A DNA stretch of 64,000 bases, taken from the NCBI GenBank assembly GCA_963663905.2, contig OY760657.1, positions 4,154,001-4,218,000 of the forward strand, given 5' to 3'. A model generated the notes under the pieces. It ran no database searches. It was not told where the DNA came from and saw nothing but the letters and a program-made list of their open reading frames with translations. Each line of letters opens with the position of its first letter. The first letter of the stretch is position 1. This stretch comes from Saccharicrinis sp963663905 (GTDB taxonomy: Bacteria > Bacteroidota > Bacteroidia > Bacteroidales > Marinilabiliaceae). A program made the position numbers and the translations under genes. Shown piece by piece: positions 18,781 to 28,900 of the stretch.

Positions 18781-21234
18781 CTAAACATCCAATTCACTTT
18801 CCTCAGGTAAATTCTTTAATGCTCTGATTGAATGTGTTAGTATTATTAAAAATGAAAGTCCAAACAACAATAATCCAATGCCCAACATAACAAAAACAGG
18901 CATTCTGCTATAGTAAGCAAATCCGTTTAACCACAATTGAAGCACAAAATAAGCCAATGGTATGGCCACAATAATACCTGTCATTAAAAATTGCCCAATA
19001 TCTAAAAATAATTCATTAAAAATATTTACATGTGATGCGCCCAGAATTCTTTTCACGTGAAAATCACTTGTTTTCAATTCGCTTACATAGGTAGTAAAAG
19101 CACGTATACCGAGCCAGGCTACAAATAAAGACAATATTGAAAACAAAACAATAATTTTCAATACAGTATGCTCCTCATCCAGATTCTTACTTAACAATGC
19201 ATCCAACATTTCAAATTCAAAAGGCTCTCCTTCTGTATTAGCATCCCAATATTCTGATATCTTGGATATAGTCTTTTCCTGGGAAACTTTATCGGAGATT
19301 CGGATCAACAAATTTTCATATGGACTACCTTTGGGCAACTGCATTAACACCAGTGGACGAACAGGATATTGAACAGGTTCAAAATGAAAATCTTTAGAAA
19401 CACCTGAAATCGAAAAACCATAGTCCCATTTTGTTGATGAAGCATAATTAATTTTCATGCCTAAAGGTTTGGTAAAATTAAGATAGGACTTGGTAGATGC
19501 TGTAATAACAATATCATGAGACATTTTTTCATCAGACTCCTCCCAAACCTCACCAGCAATAAAGTTCACCTGTAACAATTTCAAAAAATCTTTTTCAACA
19601 TAGTTATATGGCAATAAAGCAAGCTTTTCTCCTGATTTACTCAAATATTTAAAAGATGTAAGAGGCGCAACCTCACCAATCATAAACTTACTGGCTGAAA
19701 CATCAATAACACCCGGAATGGACGATAGCTTTCTTTTAATTTCATTAAAATCTTTACCCAACGCATGCCCTCTCTCAACTACTACAATATTCTTACTATT
19801 AAATCCCAGATCTATATTTTCAAGAAACTTTATATTCCAATACATACCTAATGCCAGAATAACCAGAAAAGTAGCTACTAAAATTTGCCCTCCAGCAAGA
19901 AAACCACGCATTAACATACTTTTCTTTCCTAAAGCTGTTCCCTGATTAAAAATATCAACTTCATTATATCTCGAGAATGAATATGCCGGATAAATCCCTG
20001 ATATCAATCCTATCATAACCGTTAGTCCGGTGACATAGAGTAATTCTATACGACCCTCTAACATGTTTAAATGCAAATCCAGATTAAACAAAAAGTTAAA
20101 GCCCGGTAACAAAAGCTCTACTAAAACAAGTCCTATAAACAATGCTATAAAACTGTATGTAATGGCCTCTGTTACAAATTGAATATACAGATCTTTACTA
20201 TTAACGCCGGTAATTTTTCGAACACCTATTTCCTGAACCCTTTTGGAGGCTCTGGCAGTAGTAAGATTAATAAAATTAATGGATGTAATAATTAACACAA
20301 AAACCGCAATAGACATAAAAAGAACCACATAAATATATTTTGAATTTGGTTCCAATTCATTTTCCAAATTTGACTGAAGGTGTATATCAGATATACCTTG
20401 TAATTTAAATCTAACGGATTTAATCCCATCCGACAAAGAACTTTCTTCCTTATTCTGGAATTCCAATAGGTGGTTATGTATAATTACATCTACTTTTTCA
20501 GCAATTCTCTTTGTTAAACCTAAAGTATCTTTAGCTATAATATAGGTATACTGATCTAACTGCAACCAATTTTTGTTCAACTCCTCATATCCTCCACCAA
20601 TATTCTTCCCTTTATATAATTTGCTTATAGAACTATAGGAGGCTATAAAGTCACAATGAATATGTGAATTGGGCGGAAAATCTTCACATATTCCTGAAAC
20701 ATAAAAAATAAGTCCGTTATCTAATTTTATTTCTTTTCCTAAAGGATCTTCATTTTCAAAGTACTTACGAGCAATACTTTTACTAACAACAACATCTTGA
20801 TGCGATGACAGTAAATCATCCTTAGTACTGGTAATAATCTTTAAATTAAACACCTTAAAAAAAGAGGTATCTGCATAATAAAAATTATCCTCATTAAATT
20901 TCTTATACTTATATGAAACCAGCTTATTACTCCCTCTGATTAATCTTACAGAACCCGTAACTTCACTAAATTCGTTTAATAAATAATTGGATAAAGGCCT
21001 GGGAGTAACTGCACTTCTAAAATAGTTATCTCCAATTACACCTTCCGTGATAACTCTGTAGGTATTTTTATAATTCGAAAGGTGCCTGTCATAGTTTAAT
21101 TCATTTCGCACATATAACAATACAATAATACTAATTGTAATACCAACTGAAAGGCCAATAACATTTATTATCGCATCAGAACGAAAACGAAAAAGTGAAC
21201 GTACAGCTATTTTTATATTTCTGAAAACACCCAT
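18781..21234 (-). CDS. ABC transporter permease, MacB/FtsX type with two core units
   Basis: 817 residues with the Bacteroidota MacB-like layout. TM1 is near 20-42 (NVIGLSVGITISIIVLLYV) and a periplasmic MacB-type domain follows. An FtsX membrane block is at about 300-425 (RVQEIGVRKITG), with a further helix at 445-465. There is a second periplasmic domain, and a final FtsX block is at about 690-805. Proteins of this type are usually mechanotransmitters for efflux, lipoprotein or peptide handling rather than classical importers. It lies 4 nt after the degenerate ATPase gene, so they form one transcription unit. No periplasmic adaptor (HlyD-like) or TolC gene is present, so a tripartite pump is not complete here. 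Confidence 0.9.
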   Translation of the reverse strand: MGVFRNIKIAVRSLFRFRSDAIINVIGLSVGITISIIVLLYVRNELNYDRHLSNYKNTYRVITEGVIGDNYFRSAVTPRPLSNYLLNEFSEVTGSVRLIRGSNKLVSYKYKKFNEDNFYYADTSFFKVFNLKIITSTKDDLLSSHQDVVVSKSIARKYFENEDPLGKEIKLDNGLIFYVSGICEDFPPNSHIHCDFIASYSSISKLYKGKNIGGGYEELNKNWLQLDQYTYIIAKDTLGLTKRIAEKVDVIIHNHLLEFQNKEESSLSDGIKSVRFKLQGISDIHLQSNLENELEPNSKYIYVVLFMSIAVFVLIITSINFINLTTARASKRVQEIGVRKITGVNSKDLYIQFVTEAITYSFIALFIGLVLVELLLPGFNFLFNLDLHLNMLEGRIELLYVTGLTVMIGLISGIYPAYSFSRYNEVDIFNQGTALGKKSMLMRGFLAGGQILVATFLVILALGMYWNIKFLENIDLGFNSKNIVVVERGHALGKDFNEIKRKLSSIPGVIDVSASKFMIGEVAPLTSFKYLSKSGEKLALLPYNYVEKDFLKLLQVNFIAGEVWEESDEKMSHDIVITASTKSYLNFTKPLGMKINYASSTKWDYGFSISGVSKDFHFEPVQYPVRPLVLMQLPKGSPYENLLIRISDKVSQEKTISKISEYWDANTEGEPFEFEMLDALLSKNLDEEHTVLKIIVLFSILSLFVAWLGIRAFTTYVSELKTSDFHVKRILGASHVNIFNELFLDIGQFLMTGIIVAIPLAYFVLQLWLNGFAYYSRMPVFVMLGIGLLLFGLSFLIILTHSIRALKNLPEESELDV

Positions 21235-21238
21235 CTAA

Positions 21239-21916
21239 TTACTTCATTATATTCTCTCTAACCAAATGTCCATCAAACAACTGAACTACTTTTTGACTTT
21301 TAGTAGCAACACTTTTTGAATGTGTAAATAACAATATAGTTATGCCCGTTTCATTGAGTACATTTAATATACTTAAAATCTCTTCTCCTTCTGTTGAATT
21401 TAATTTTCCGGTAGGTTCGTCTGCAATTATCAATAAAGGATTTGACACAATGGCTCTGGCTATTGCAACCTTTTGTTTTTCAAGCATTGTTAAGTCTTTA
21501 GGAAAATACTTTTTCCTATGCATTAAATTAAGTTCATTTAATACCTCTAGCACCCTCCTTTTCCGATTCGATTTTTTTTCTTTACGATAAATCAATGGAA
21601 GCTCAATATTCTCATAAACTGTTAGTTCCTCAATCAAACGAGGATCACTAAATAAATAGCCTATCCTTGCTTTACGATACTCAAGACGCTGTCTATCATC
21701 CATTTTAACAACAGACTGCCCGTCCATAATTAAATCTCCTGATGATGGACATTCCAATAAACCAAATAAATTAACCAGGCTTGTCTTACCACTACCTGAT
21801 GGCCCATAAAATGAAACATAATCTCCTTTCTCGATAAAGAGGTTTATATTATATAAGGCTTTATAAACCACTTCTCCAGACCTGTACTCCTTCGATATAT
21901 CGATTGCCTGTATCAT
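21239..21916 (-). CDS. ABC ATP-binding protein with degenerate catalytic motifs
   Basis: 225 residues of the MacB/LolD fold. Walker A GPSGSGKT (38-45), Walker B LLIIADEP (161-168) and the H-loop His (H199) are intact. Three other motifs are altered. The Q-loop reads LFSDPRL with S90 in place of Gln. The signature is LTMLE (142-146) rather than LSGGE/Q. The D-loop reads GKLNST (170-175) with Asn for Asp. It should bind ATP, but it may hydrolyse slowly or act mainly as a switch. It pairs with the permease directly downstream and sits divergent to a response regulator. Confidence 0.88.
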   Translation of the reverse strand: MIQAIDISKEYRSGEVVYKALYNINLFIEKGDYVSFYGPSGSGKTSLVNLFGLLECPSSGDLIMDGQSVVKMDDRQRLEYRKARIGYLFSDPRLIEELTVYENIELPLIYRKEKKSNRKRRVLEVLNELNLMHRKKYFPKDLTMLEKQKVAIARAIVSNPLLIIADEPTGKLNSTEGEEILSILNVLNETGITILLFTHSKSVATKSQKVVQLFDGHLVRENIMK

Positions 21917-21987
21917 TCTACTTTCTATTATCTTTAACTTAAAACTCCCCTATCTATTCTACAAATGTACGGTTTTGAAACACAACA

Positions 21988-22003
21988 TGTCCGAATACGA
22001 ACA
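21988..22003. promoter_or_regulatory. TGT-N10-ACA palindrome, ABC side
   Basis: TGTCCGAATACGAACA, an imperfect palindrome with one arm mismatch. It ends 18 nt upstream of the ABC operon -7 box and so covers the -33 region. Twelve of its 16 bases match the palindrome at 22246. Confidence 0.5.
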
Positions 22004-22245
22004 CAATATTAACAGTTATTATATATTACTTCTGTCGAATATTGAATATTAAAAACAACTCACCACACCACTAAACAGCTGTATTTCTTAATCTTAACAA
22101 CTCCACCTCCGCAATAAACATTTCAACCTACATTCTTCTTTACCTAATTTTCAATCCATTTATTATGCCAACCCCTTTAAGCCCTTATAATCAAACACAT
22201 TACACATTCGGCATTTTTTTTGATTGACCTCCACACATCTTAAAG

Positions 22246-22261
22246 TGTTCGAAATAGAACA
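22246..22261. promoter_or_regulatory. TGT-N10-ACA palindrome, response-regulator side
   Basis: TGTTCGAAATAGAACA, with extended arms AAGTGTTC/GAACATTT. It ends 18 nt upstream of the -7-like TATATTTA of the response regulator gene, the same geometry as the site at 21988. TGT-N10-ACA is also the layout known for NifA-type upstream sites bound by Fis-class helix-turn-helix proteins. Confidence 0.5.
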
Positions 22262-22307
22262 TTTAATTGTTGAAAACATTATATTTATAAAATAAAAATC
22301 TTTTCCT

Positions 22308-23681
22308 ATGGAGAAAAAATACGGAAGAATATTAGCTATAGACGACAACGAAGATATATTATTTGCATTAAAGTTATTATTAAAACCTCATGTTGAGTTT
22401 GTAAAAACAGAATCAGACCCGACTAAAATCCCTGCCATTTTAAAAGATGACAGCTTTGATGTAATCCTTTTGGATATGAACTTTTCAAAAGATGCCATCA
22501 GTGGACAAGAAGGATTTCAATACTTACAACAAATTCTTGACATTGATCCATCAGCAGTTGTGTTATTTATAACCGCCTATGGAGATGTTGAAAAATCAGT
22601 AAAAGCAATTAAAGCAGGAGCTACCGACTTTATACTTAAACCCTGGCAAAATGAAAAAATTCTTGCAACTATTTCATCTGCAATAAAATTAAGAAAATCA
22701 AGAAACGAAGTTCATGAACTAAAAGAAAAACAACATGAAATGAACACTATTCTTGATCAACCTTTTTCAGACTTCATTGGAGTTTCACCAGGTATGCGTC
22801 AGGTTTTTAACACGATTAGTAAAGTTGCAAAAACCGATGCCAACGTTTTAATCCTGGGAGAAAACGGAACAGGAAAAGAACTAGTAGCAAGAGCATTACA
22901 CAGAAATTCACTTAGAAAAGACGAAGGATTTGTGAGTGTTGATTTAGGAGCCTTAAGTGAAACTCTATTTGAAAGCGAACTCTTTGGTCATGTTAAGGGT
23001 GCTTTTACAGATGCTAAAGCTGATCGTCCGGGAAGATTTGAACTGGCCAATAACGGAACGATTTTTTTAGATGAGATTGGAAACTTATCTCTTCCATTTC
23101 AGGCGAAATTATTAACAGTACTGGAAAGAAGAGAAGTAACAAGAGTTGGCGCCAACAAACCAAAGCCTATTGACATAAGACTTATTAGTGCAACCAATAT
23201 GCCACTAAGAGAAATGGCTGAAAAAGACGAATTCAGAATGGATTTACTTTACAGACTAAACACAGTTGAAATTGAGTTACCTCCTTTAAGAGAGAGACCC
23301 GAAGACATCCCTGTTTTAGCTGATCATTTCTTAAGTATCTTTTCAAAAAAATACAAAAAACCATCTAAACTTTCGAAAAGTGCTCTTAATAAATTATCTC
23401 ATTATCATTGGCCGGGAAATGTTAGAGAGTTCCAACATGTTCTTGAAAGAGCAGTTATTTTAGGGGATACTCCAACGCTTTCTCATGATGACCTTCAACT
23501 TTCGCCACAAAGATCATCTTCTGATGGATTTGAATTAGAAACATATAATCTGGAGGAAGTTGAAAAAACGATCATTGAGAAAGTATTAAGGATGAACAGA
23601 GGCAACATATCCAAGGCTTCTTCAGATCTTGGATTAACAAGAACTTCACTATACCGAAGAATGGAAAAATATGGTTTATAA
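22308..23681 (+). CDS. NtrC-family response regulator (REC-AAA+-Fis HTH), GAFTDA variant
   Basis: 457 residues. The receiver domain (1-125) has the acidic pocket D12/D13, phospho-acceptor D56, T89 and K111. The AAA+ domain has Walker A GENGTGKE (184-191) and Walker B TIFLDEIGN (251-259). The sigma-54 contact loop reads GAFTDA (231-236) instead of GAFTGA. The C-terminal Fis-type HTH (about 425-457) ends TSLYRRMEKYGL. The variant loop is, as I recall, common in Bacteroidota regulators of this type, so it is probably functional but may alter sigma-54 contact. It overlaps the kinase gene by 11 nt and is divergent from an ABC transporter it may control. Confidence 0.93.
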   Translation: MEKKYGRILAIDDNEDILFALKLLLKPHVEFVKTESDPTKIPAILKDDSFDVILLDMNFSKDAISGQEGFQYLQQILDIDPSAVVLFITAYGDVEKSVKAIKAGATDFILKPWQNEKILATISSAIKLRKSRNEVHELKEKQHEMNTILDQPFSDFIGVSPGMRQVFNTISKVAKTDANVLILGENGTGKELVARALHRNSLRKDEGFVSVDLGALSETLFESELFGHVKGAFTDAKADRPGRFELANNGTIFLDEIGNLSLPFQAKLLTVLERREVTRVGANKPKPIDIRLISATNMPLREMAEKDEFRMDLLYRLNTVEIELPPLRERPEDIPVLADHFLSIFSKKYKKPSKLSKSALNKLSHYHWPGNVREFQHVLERAVILGDTPTLSHDDLQLSPQRSSSDGFELETYNLEEVEKTIIEKVLRMNRGNISKASSDLGLTRTSLYRRMEKYGL

Positions 23682-25032
23682 GAACTTTAGAGTCAACTTT
23701 ATTATCCGAACAATTTTATTAACAGGAACAATCTTCCTGTTTTTTTACTTGTTCTACAACACTAACTTAACAATGACACTTTTTCTTGTTGGAGGAGCCA
23801 TTGGTATTCAGGTTTTTGCCTTTTTCCATTATATCGACAGAACCAACCGAGTTTTAAATAATTTTCTTGAATCAATCAGATACTCTGATTTTACAAGAAC
23901 ATTTCAGGTAGAAGGAGAAGGATCATCTTTCGAAAAACTAAAAAACTCATTTAATGAAGTTATTAAGGACTTTCAGGAGGTAAGAGCAGAAAAAGAAGAA
24001 AACTACTACTACTTACAAACTGTGATCCAACACATTGGCATTGCATTAATCGCGTTTCAAAAAGATGGTAAAGTTGAATTAATAAACAATGCTACCAAAA
24101 AGCTTTTTCAGGTACGTAATTTAACTAACATTGAATCTTTAAGAGGCTTTAGTCCTGAAATGGTAGAAAAGTTATTTAAGATAGGACATGGAGAAAATAC
24201 GTTAATAAAAGTTCAGGAAAAGGACAACCTTCTGCAGCTTATCATTTACGCAACTGAGTTTACCATACATAACAGAAAGATTACTCTTGTTTCTATAAAA
24301 AACATTCAGCAGGAGCTTGAAGAAAAAGAAATGGAATCGTGGCAAAAGTTAATACGCGTATTAACCCATGAAATTATGAATTCCATAACACCTATTTCTT
24401 CACTTTCATCTACAGTAACATTATTGATTCAGGATATATATAATAACCTAAAGGAAAGCGGCGTAAACAGTGATGATATTGAATCGTTGGAAGAAGTGGA
24501 AACAGCTTTAAAAACCATTCACAAAAGAACTGATGGTCTATTACATTTTGTAAATACGTATCGCGACCTTACCAAAATTCCGAATCCAAACTTTTCTATA
24601 TTTAAGATCAGCCATTTATTTGAAAATGTTAAACACTTGTTTGAAGAGGAGATTAACGCTAAGAATATTTCATGTGTAATGAAAATAGAACCTCAAACCT
24701 TGGAACTTTCGGCTGACGAACAACTAATAGAACAAGTTATTATAAACTTAATAAAGAATGCTATTCACGCAGTTGAAGGAAGGGAAAATGCAGAAATAAA
24801 ACTACTTTCGAACTTAAACAGCCGGGGAAAAACAATCATCCAGGTTGTTGACAATGGACCAGGTATCTTACCTAATGTTCTGGAACGAATATTCATTCCA
24901 TTCTTTACAACAAAACCTCAAGGTTCTGGAATTGGACTCAGCTTATCACGACAGATATTAAGATTGCACGGAGGGACAATAAATGCATACTCTGAGCCCG
25001 AAAAAGAAACCAAATTTACTCTTACTTTTTAA
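23671..25032 (+). CDS. NtrY/NtrB-like sensor histidine kinase
   Basis: A 453-residue inner-membrane kinase. Two membrane helices (about 10-30 and 35-55) have almost no periplasmic loop between them, so it probably senses within the membrane or cytoplasm. A PAS-like region follows (about 110-205), then the H-box LTHEIMNSITPI with H233. The ATPase domain has NLIKNAIHAVEG, VVDNGPGI and GSGIGLSLSRQI. Its start overlaps the regulator's stop by 11 nt, so it is clearly the cognate partner. Its 3' end overlaps the convergent rex gene by 11 nt. Confidence 0.93.
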   Translation: MVYKNFRVNFIIRTILLTGTIFLFFYLFYNTNLTMTLFLVGGAIGIQVFAFFHYIDRTNRVLNNFLESIRYSDFTRTFQVEGEGSSFEKLKNSFNEVIKDFQEVRAEKEENYYYLQTVIQHIGIALIAFQKDGKVELINNATKKLFQVRNLTNIESLRGFSPEMVEKLFKIGHGENTLIKVQEKDNLLQLIIYATEFTIHNRKITLVSIKNIQQELEEKEMESWQKLIRVLTHEIMNSITPISSLSSTVTLLIQDIYNNLKESGVNSDDIESLEEVETALKTIHKRTDGLLHFVNTYRDLTKIPNPNFSIFKISHLFENVKHLFEEEINAKNISCVMKIEPQTLELSADEQLIEQVIINLIKNAIHAVEGRENAEIKLLSNLNSRGKTIIQVVDNGPGILPNVLERIFIPFFTTKPQGSGIGLSLSRQILRLHGGTINAYSEPEKETKFTLTF

Positions 25033-25669
25033 TATTTTTCATTCGGTTAAACATTACAGCTAAGTGAGCATATAATGAAGTATCCTGTACTACAACTTTA
25101 TCACCTAATCTGATTCTGATTGGGGTAAAGTTCCATATCCCCTTGATTCCTCCTTCTGCCATTTGTTGAGCAACATTCTGAGCAAATTCGGCAGGAACCG
25201 TTAATATTCCTACTTCCACGTTTTTATCCTTCATTTTTTCAAATTCAGACACATGAAAAATAGGCACTCCTTCAATTGTTCTTCCTACCACTTTGGGATC
25301 AATATCAAACGCAGCAACAATTCGTAATCCATACTGATCCAAACCATGGTCATGCAGTAACGCATTTCCTAAACTACCAGCTCCAAATAAATATGCTTTA
25401 TCCAGCTTTCTAAAACCAAGAAAATCTTCCAAAACATCAATTAACGCATTCACCTCGTAGCCCACACGTGTTTTTCCAACGATACTTGTATATGATAGAT
25501 CTTTGGTAACCTGTGTTGGATCCACTCCCATATCCCTTGCTATATGAGTTGAAGAAACATATTCCTGATTTCTTCTTTTAGCTAATTTTAAGTATGCTAA
25601 ATAACAAGGCATTCTACGAAGTGATGGTTCCGGAACAACTCCCTCCTTTTTTTTATTTTCTGACGACAT
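25022..25669 (-). CDS. rex: redox-sensing transcriptional repressor Rex
   Basis: 215 residues. The N-terminal winged helix (about 15-80) includes the family block VDPTQVTKDLSY. The Rossmann domain has GAGSLGNALL (96-105), which binds NADH/NAD+, and the C-terminal domain-swap helix (YAHLAVMFNR) completes the dimer. It represses fermentative and respiratory genes when NADH is low. A -7 box TACTTTTG (25744-25737) gives a leader of about 60 nt, in which GGTTAAA and TTTAACC form an inverted repeat that could allow autoregulation (unproven). Confidence 0.95.
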   Translation of the reverse strand: MSSENKKKEGVVPEPSLRRMPCYLAYLKLAKRRNQEYVSSTHIARDMGVDPTQVTKDLSYTSIVGKTRVGYEVNALIDVLEDFLGFRKLDKAYLFGAGSLGNALLHDHGLDQYGLRIVAAFDIDPKVVGRTIEGVPIFHVSEFEKMKDKNVEVGILTVPAEFAQNVAQQMAEGGIKGIWNFTPIRIRLGDKVVVQDTSLYAHLAVMFNRMKNIKK

Positions 25670-25856
25670 ATTTTGTTACTAGTACTTTCCTTTATTACAA
25701 TAATGGTTAAATCAGATAGTTTTTAACCCTTTAACACAAAAGTAGAGAAGTTTTCCATTAAAGAAAATAATCCTTAATAAAAATCCACCTATAACTCCCA
25801 AAAGGATAACATTTAAAATCTATCTATATAGTGAGCATTATTTTAATTAATGACAC

Positions 25857-25907
25857 CATAAAAAAAGTATATCCCCTGATACTTTTTTAATTTAAGGAGA
25901 TATACTT
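25857..25907 (-). terminator. terminator of the giant surface-protein operon
   Basis: On the minus strand AAGTATATCTCC (25907-25896) pairs with GGGGATATACTT (25876-25865), 12 bp with one G-U pair, followed by a T-run. An alternative inner stem (AAAAAAGTAT with ATACTTTTTT, 25861-25888) shares the same 3' arm, so two folds compete. It starts 26 nt after the stop of the 3025-aa gene. Confidence 0.75.
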
Positions 25908-25932
25908 TATATAAAACGAACTTTTAATTGTT

Positions 25933-28900
25933 TTATGGTGCAAATATTATTTTTCTTAATGCAATATTATCTTTTACAAATATTGCCACATAGTACATAC
26001 CATAATTTAAATTAATCAAGTTTAATTCAATCAATTCCTCCTGAGGATAATCAAGATAAACAGAACCACCTTTAGCATCAAATACCTGAACTCTGCTAAT
26101 CTTCTGATCACATTTAATAAAAACAATACCATCTGTAGGATTTGGATAAGCAACTACTTCGTAGTTCTGAATCTCATCTTTAATCTCGGTGGAAAGCAGT
26201 ACGATAACGTCAACTTTATCGGTTCGTACATTATAGCCATCATTAACAGATAGAATAAAACTATATGTTTTATCTACAACAGCATCAGTAATTGTAAACT
26301 GAGGAGTAGCTGAATGAATATCATCCAACATAATTCCTTCAGGAGCGTACCATAAATATTCCAACGCATCACCATCCTGATCACTTGACCCAGAAGCATC
26401 TAAATAATAAGTACCAGATTCTGTAATAATAATATCGACACCTGCATAAGCAATTGGAGCATGATTTGTATCCTTCAAGGTCCAGTTACCTTCCAGCCAA
26501 CCATTTCCTGATATTCCACTGGTTTCCTTATGAAGGCTTGCCATATTAATTCTAAGTGTATAATCTCCTTTTAGATGATTAAGTAATGACAACCCTTCTA
26601 ATGTAAATACAGAGTCCGAAACAGCTGCCACCGTTAGTTCAGGCAATGTTTGTCGAACTCCATTATGGAGTACTTCAAAAACACTATTATCCAAAGTTGT
26701 CTCTAAAATTGCTCTTGAGAATACAATTTCAACTGACGATGGATGAACATCTGATTCGACTGATGGAAGTCCTTTTATGGTAGCAGCCAAAGGTGACTCA
26801 TCAACATAAATTGAAGTTGATGTTATTGAAGCATTTTCAAGACTATTGATAACATGCACTTCAAGATTCATATTACCACCTGCAAGCAAAGTAAACGGTA
26901 TGGTTAAGTTACCTACAGGAGCATTTTCACGCTCGCCAAGCAGAACAAGATTTCCATTATCATTTCGATACAACCTTATTGTATTACCAGATTCTATAAG
27001 ATCCATTACAGCATTTAATTCTCTTCCTGAAGTAACACCATCTGCATCAGACACTCCCAAGTCAGGTGTAATATGCAAGTTTTCCACTTGCGCTGGCACA
27101 TCCCTGTTAACCGTCCATGCGTATTCATAAACAGAACTGCCAGTCCATCCGGCACTATCGGTAATTTCTTCCATATGAATTTGAAGAATATAATCACCCT
27201 CATAGTAAGTTAACAGTCTAAATTGAGACAACAACCAGGTAGTTGAGTTTATTTCATCTACATGTACCTGAGAAAGCGGTTGCTCCAATCCATCTTTCCA
27301 AAGATCAATCATATCCCAACCAAAATTTGTAACAGGCTCTGTAAATTCAATTTCAAATGACGCATAATGTTGCCAATCATAACCTGAGGTTGTAATCGGT
27401 CTTACCTCAAGCACTTCTGGTGGAGTTGTATCAATACGCCAATTTACTTTTTGTTGAATCATACCAGTCACTCCGGTTGAACTTTGAATACCAGTTAAAT
27501 CTACGTTCAGATCATAATATCCATCTATAGTCATAAAATCTGCCAAACCAGAAAGTCTGAATAAAGTATCTCCACTAACATGAGTAACTGTAGTCAAGCC
27601 TTCTACTTCAGTACCATCTCTGGAAATTGAGATATCCTCAGATGTTAAGGTGGATGTATTTAATGGTAAATTAAACTCAATATCCAACTCATTAAATGGA
27701 GAACCAGAGAAATCTTCAGGTAAACCAATGAACTGAACAATAGCCGGAGCACCTAAGAACTGAGACCACGAAGCTTGTTTGCCATCCACTCCACTAATGC
27801 CAAACTGATCTTCAACATCTGCTGCCTGAACCGTTAAAACATAATATCCATCCCCGGTAGTTACTAAAGAAAGATCTATTTCAAAAGAATATGCATCAAT
27901 TGGTGTTGTTATAACAGATGAATTCATAATATCAGCACCTCCTTGTAATCTTAGAGACAAATCCTCATAGGTAAAAGTAGATGCATCAATAGGTTTACTG
28001 AAAGTTACAATTGCACTTGTAACCTGTTCTGTAACAACGTTATTTGGCAAACCTTCTATTGATACAATTTTAGGAGGAACACCGGATTTTACTTTCCAGT
28101 TTACTATATATTCCTGCATACTCATTGATGGGAAGTTATCTGCAAAATGCAACTTATTTTCATAAACAGGCTCTTTACCATCCGGTAAAGTAACATGTGT
28201 TAACCACATATTTTGCAGTGGAATTTCCTGATTATCACTTACTCGAATGACACTTTCAATAGAGAACAATCCATTGCCCGGATCATTAATATTCATATAG
28301 TTCCAACCAATATGTTCAGGTTCAACAAATAAGGTTGTAGAGCCACTTGTAACATTACCTGTCATTAAAGCTTGCTGTGCTTCTTTCACCTCAAGGATAA
28401 CCTGTCCCTGTGATAAATAAATGGCATCCGGTAATTCTTTAGCATCCTGAATTTCATTTATTAAGAAATCATTGATACCATCATCTAAAGCACCATAAAC
28501 ATAAATGCTCCTAATCAATTCATGAAGCTCTGCCCCACTTACCAAACTTAAATCAGGATTACCACGACTATCCAGGTGAGTAAGATTTGTTTTATAGTTA
28601 ATGAAATGCCCTAGCAAATCACTTGTAAACCACCATTGCCCAATCTTAGTAGTCATTGGATCAATATTACCAAAATTAATATTGGTAAGTCCTAATTGAG
28701 CAGGTTCCCCCTGAAGATTAGAACCAATCAATTCAAAATGAATAGCCAAGCCTTTTTCATTTTCTATGATTTCAGGCTGTGCAGATTCAATTCTTACACT
28801 CTTAGCCATTCCGTACCCATTATTTTCAATCATAACAGCTAACTCAGCAGGTACAATAGGTTCCACAACATCCGGAGTTAATGCATCATCACCTAAAATA

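Larger units (their letters stand above)
21917..22307. promoter_or_regulatory. divergent control region between the ABC operon and the two-component system
   Basis: This 391-nt region carries promoters in both directions. Toward the ABC operon (minus), a -7 box TACATTTG is at 21969-21962. Toward the response regulator (plus), a -7-like TATATTTA is at 22280-22287. Each is preceded, after exactly 18 nt, by a 16-bp TGT-N10-ACA palindrome. A weaker look-alike, TGTCGAATATTGAATA, is at 22033-22048. I see no convincing -24/-12 sigma-54 promoter. Confidence 0.55.

Noticed and set aside
18781..21916. A complete MacAB-TolC efflux pump
   Set aside because: No periplasmic adaptor or TolC gene is present, and the ATPase motifs are degenerate.
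22209..22224. CGGCATTTTTTTTGAT as a sigma-54 promoter for the response regulator
   Set aside because: The -24 T and the -12 GC are both altered, and the palindrome lies downstream rather than upstream of it.
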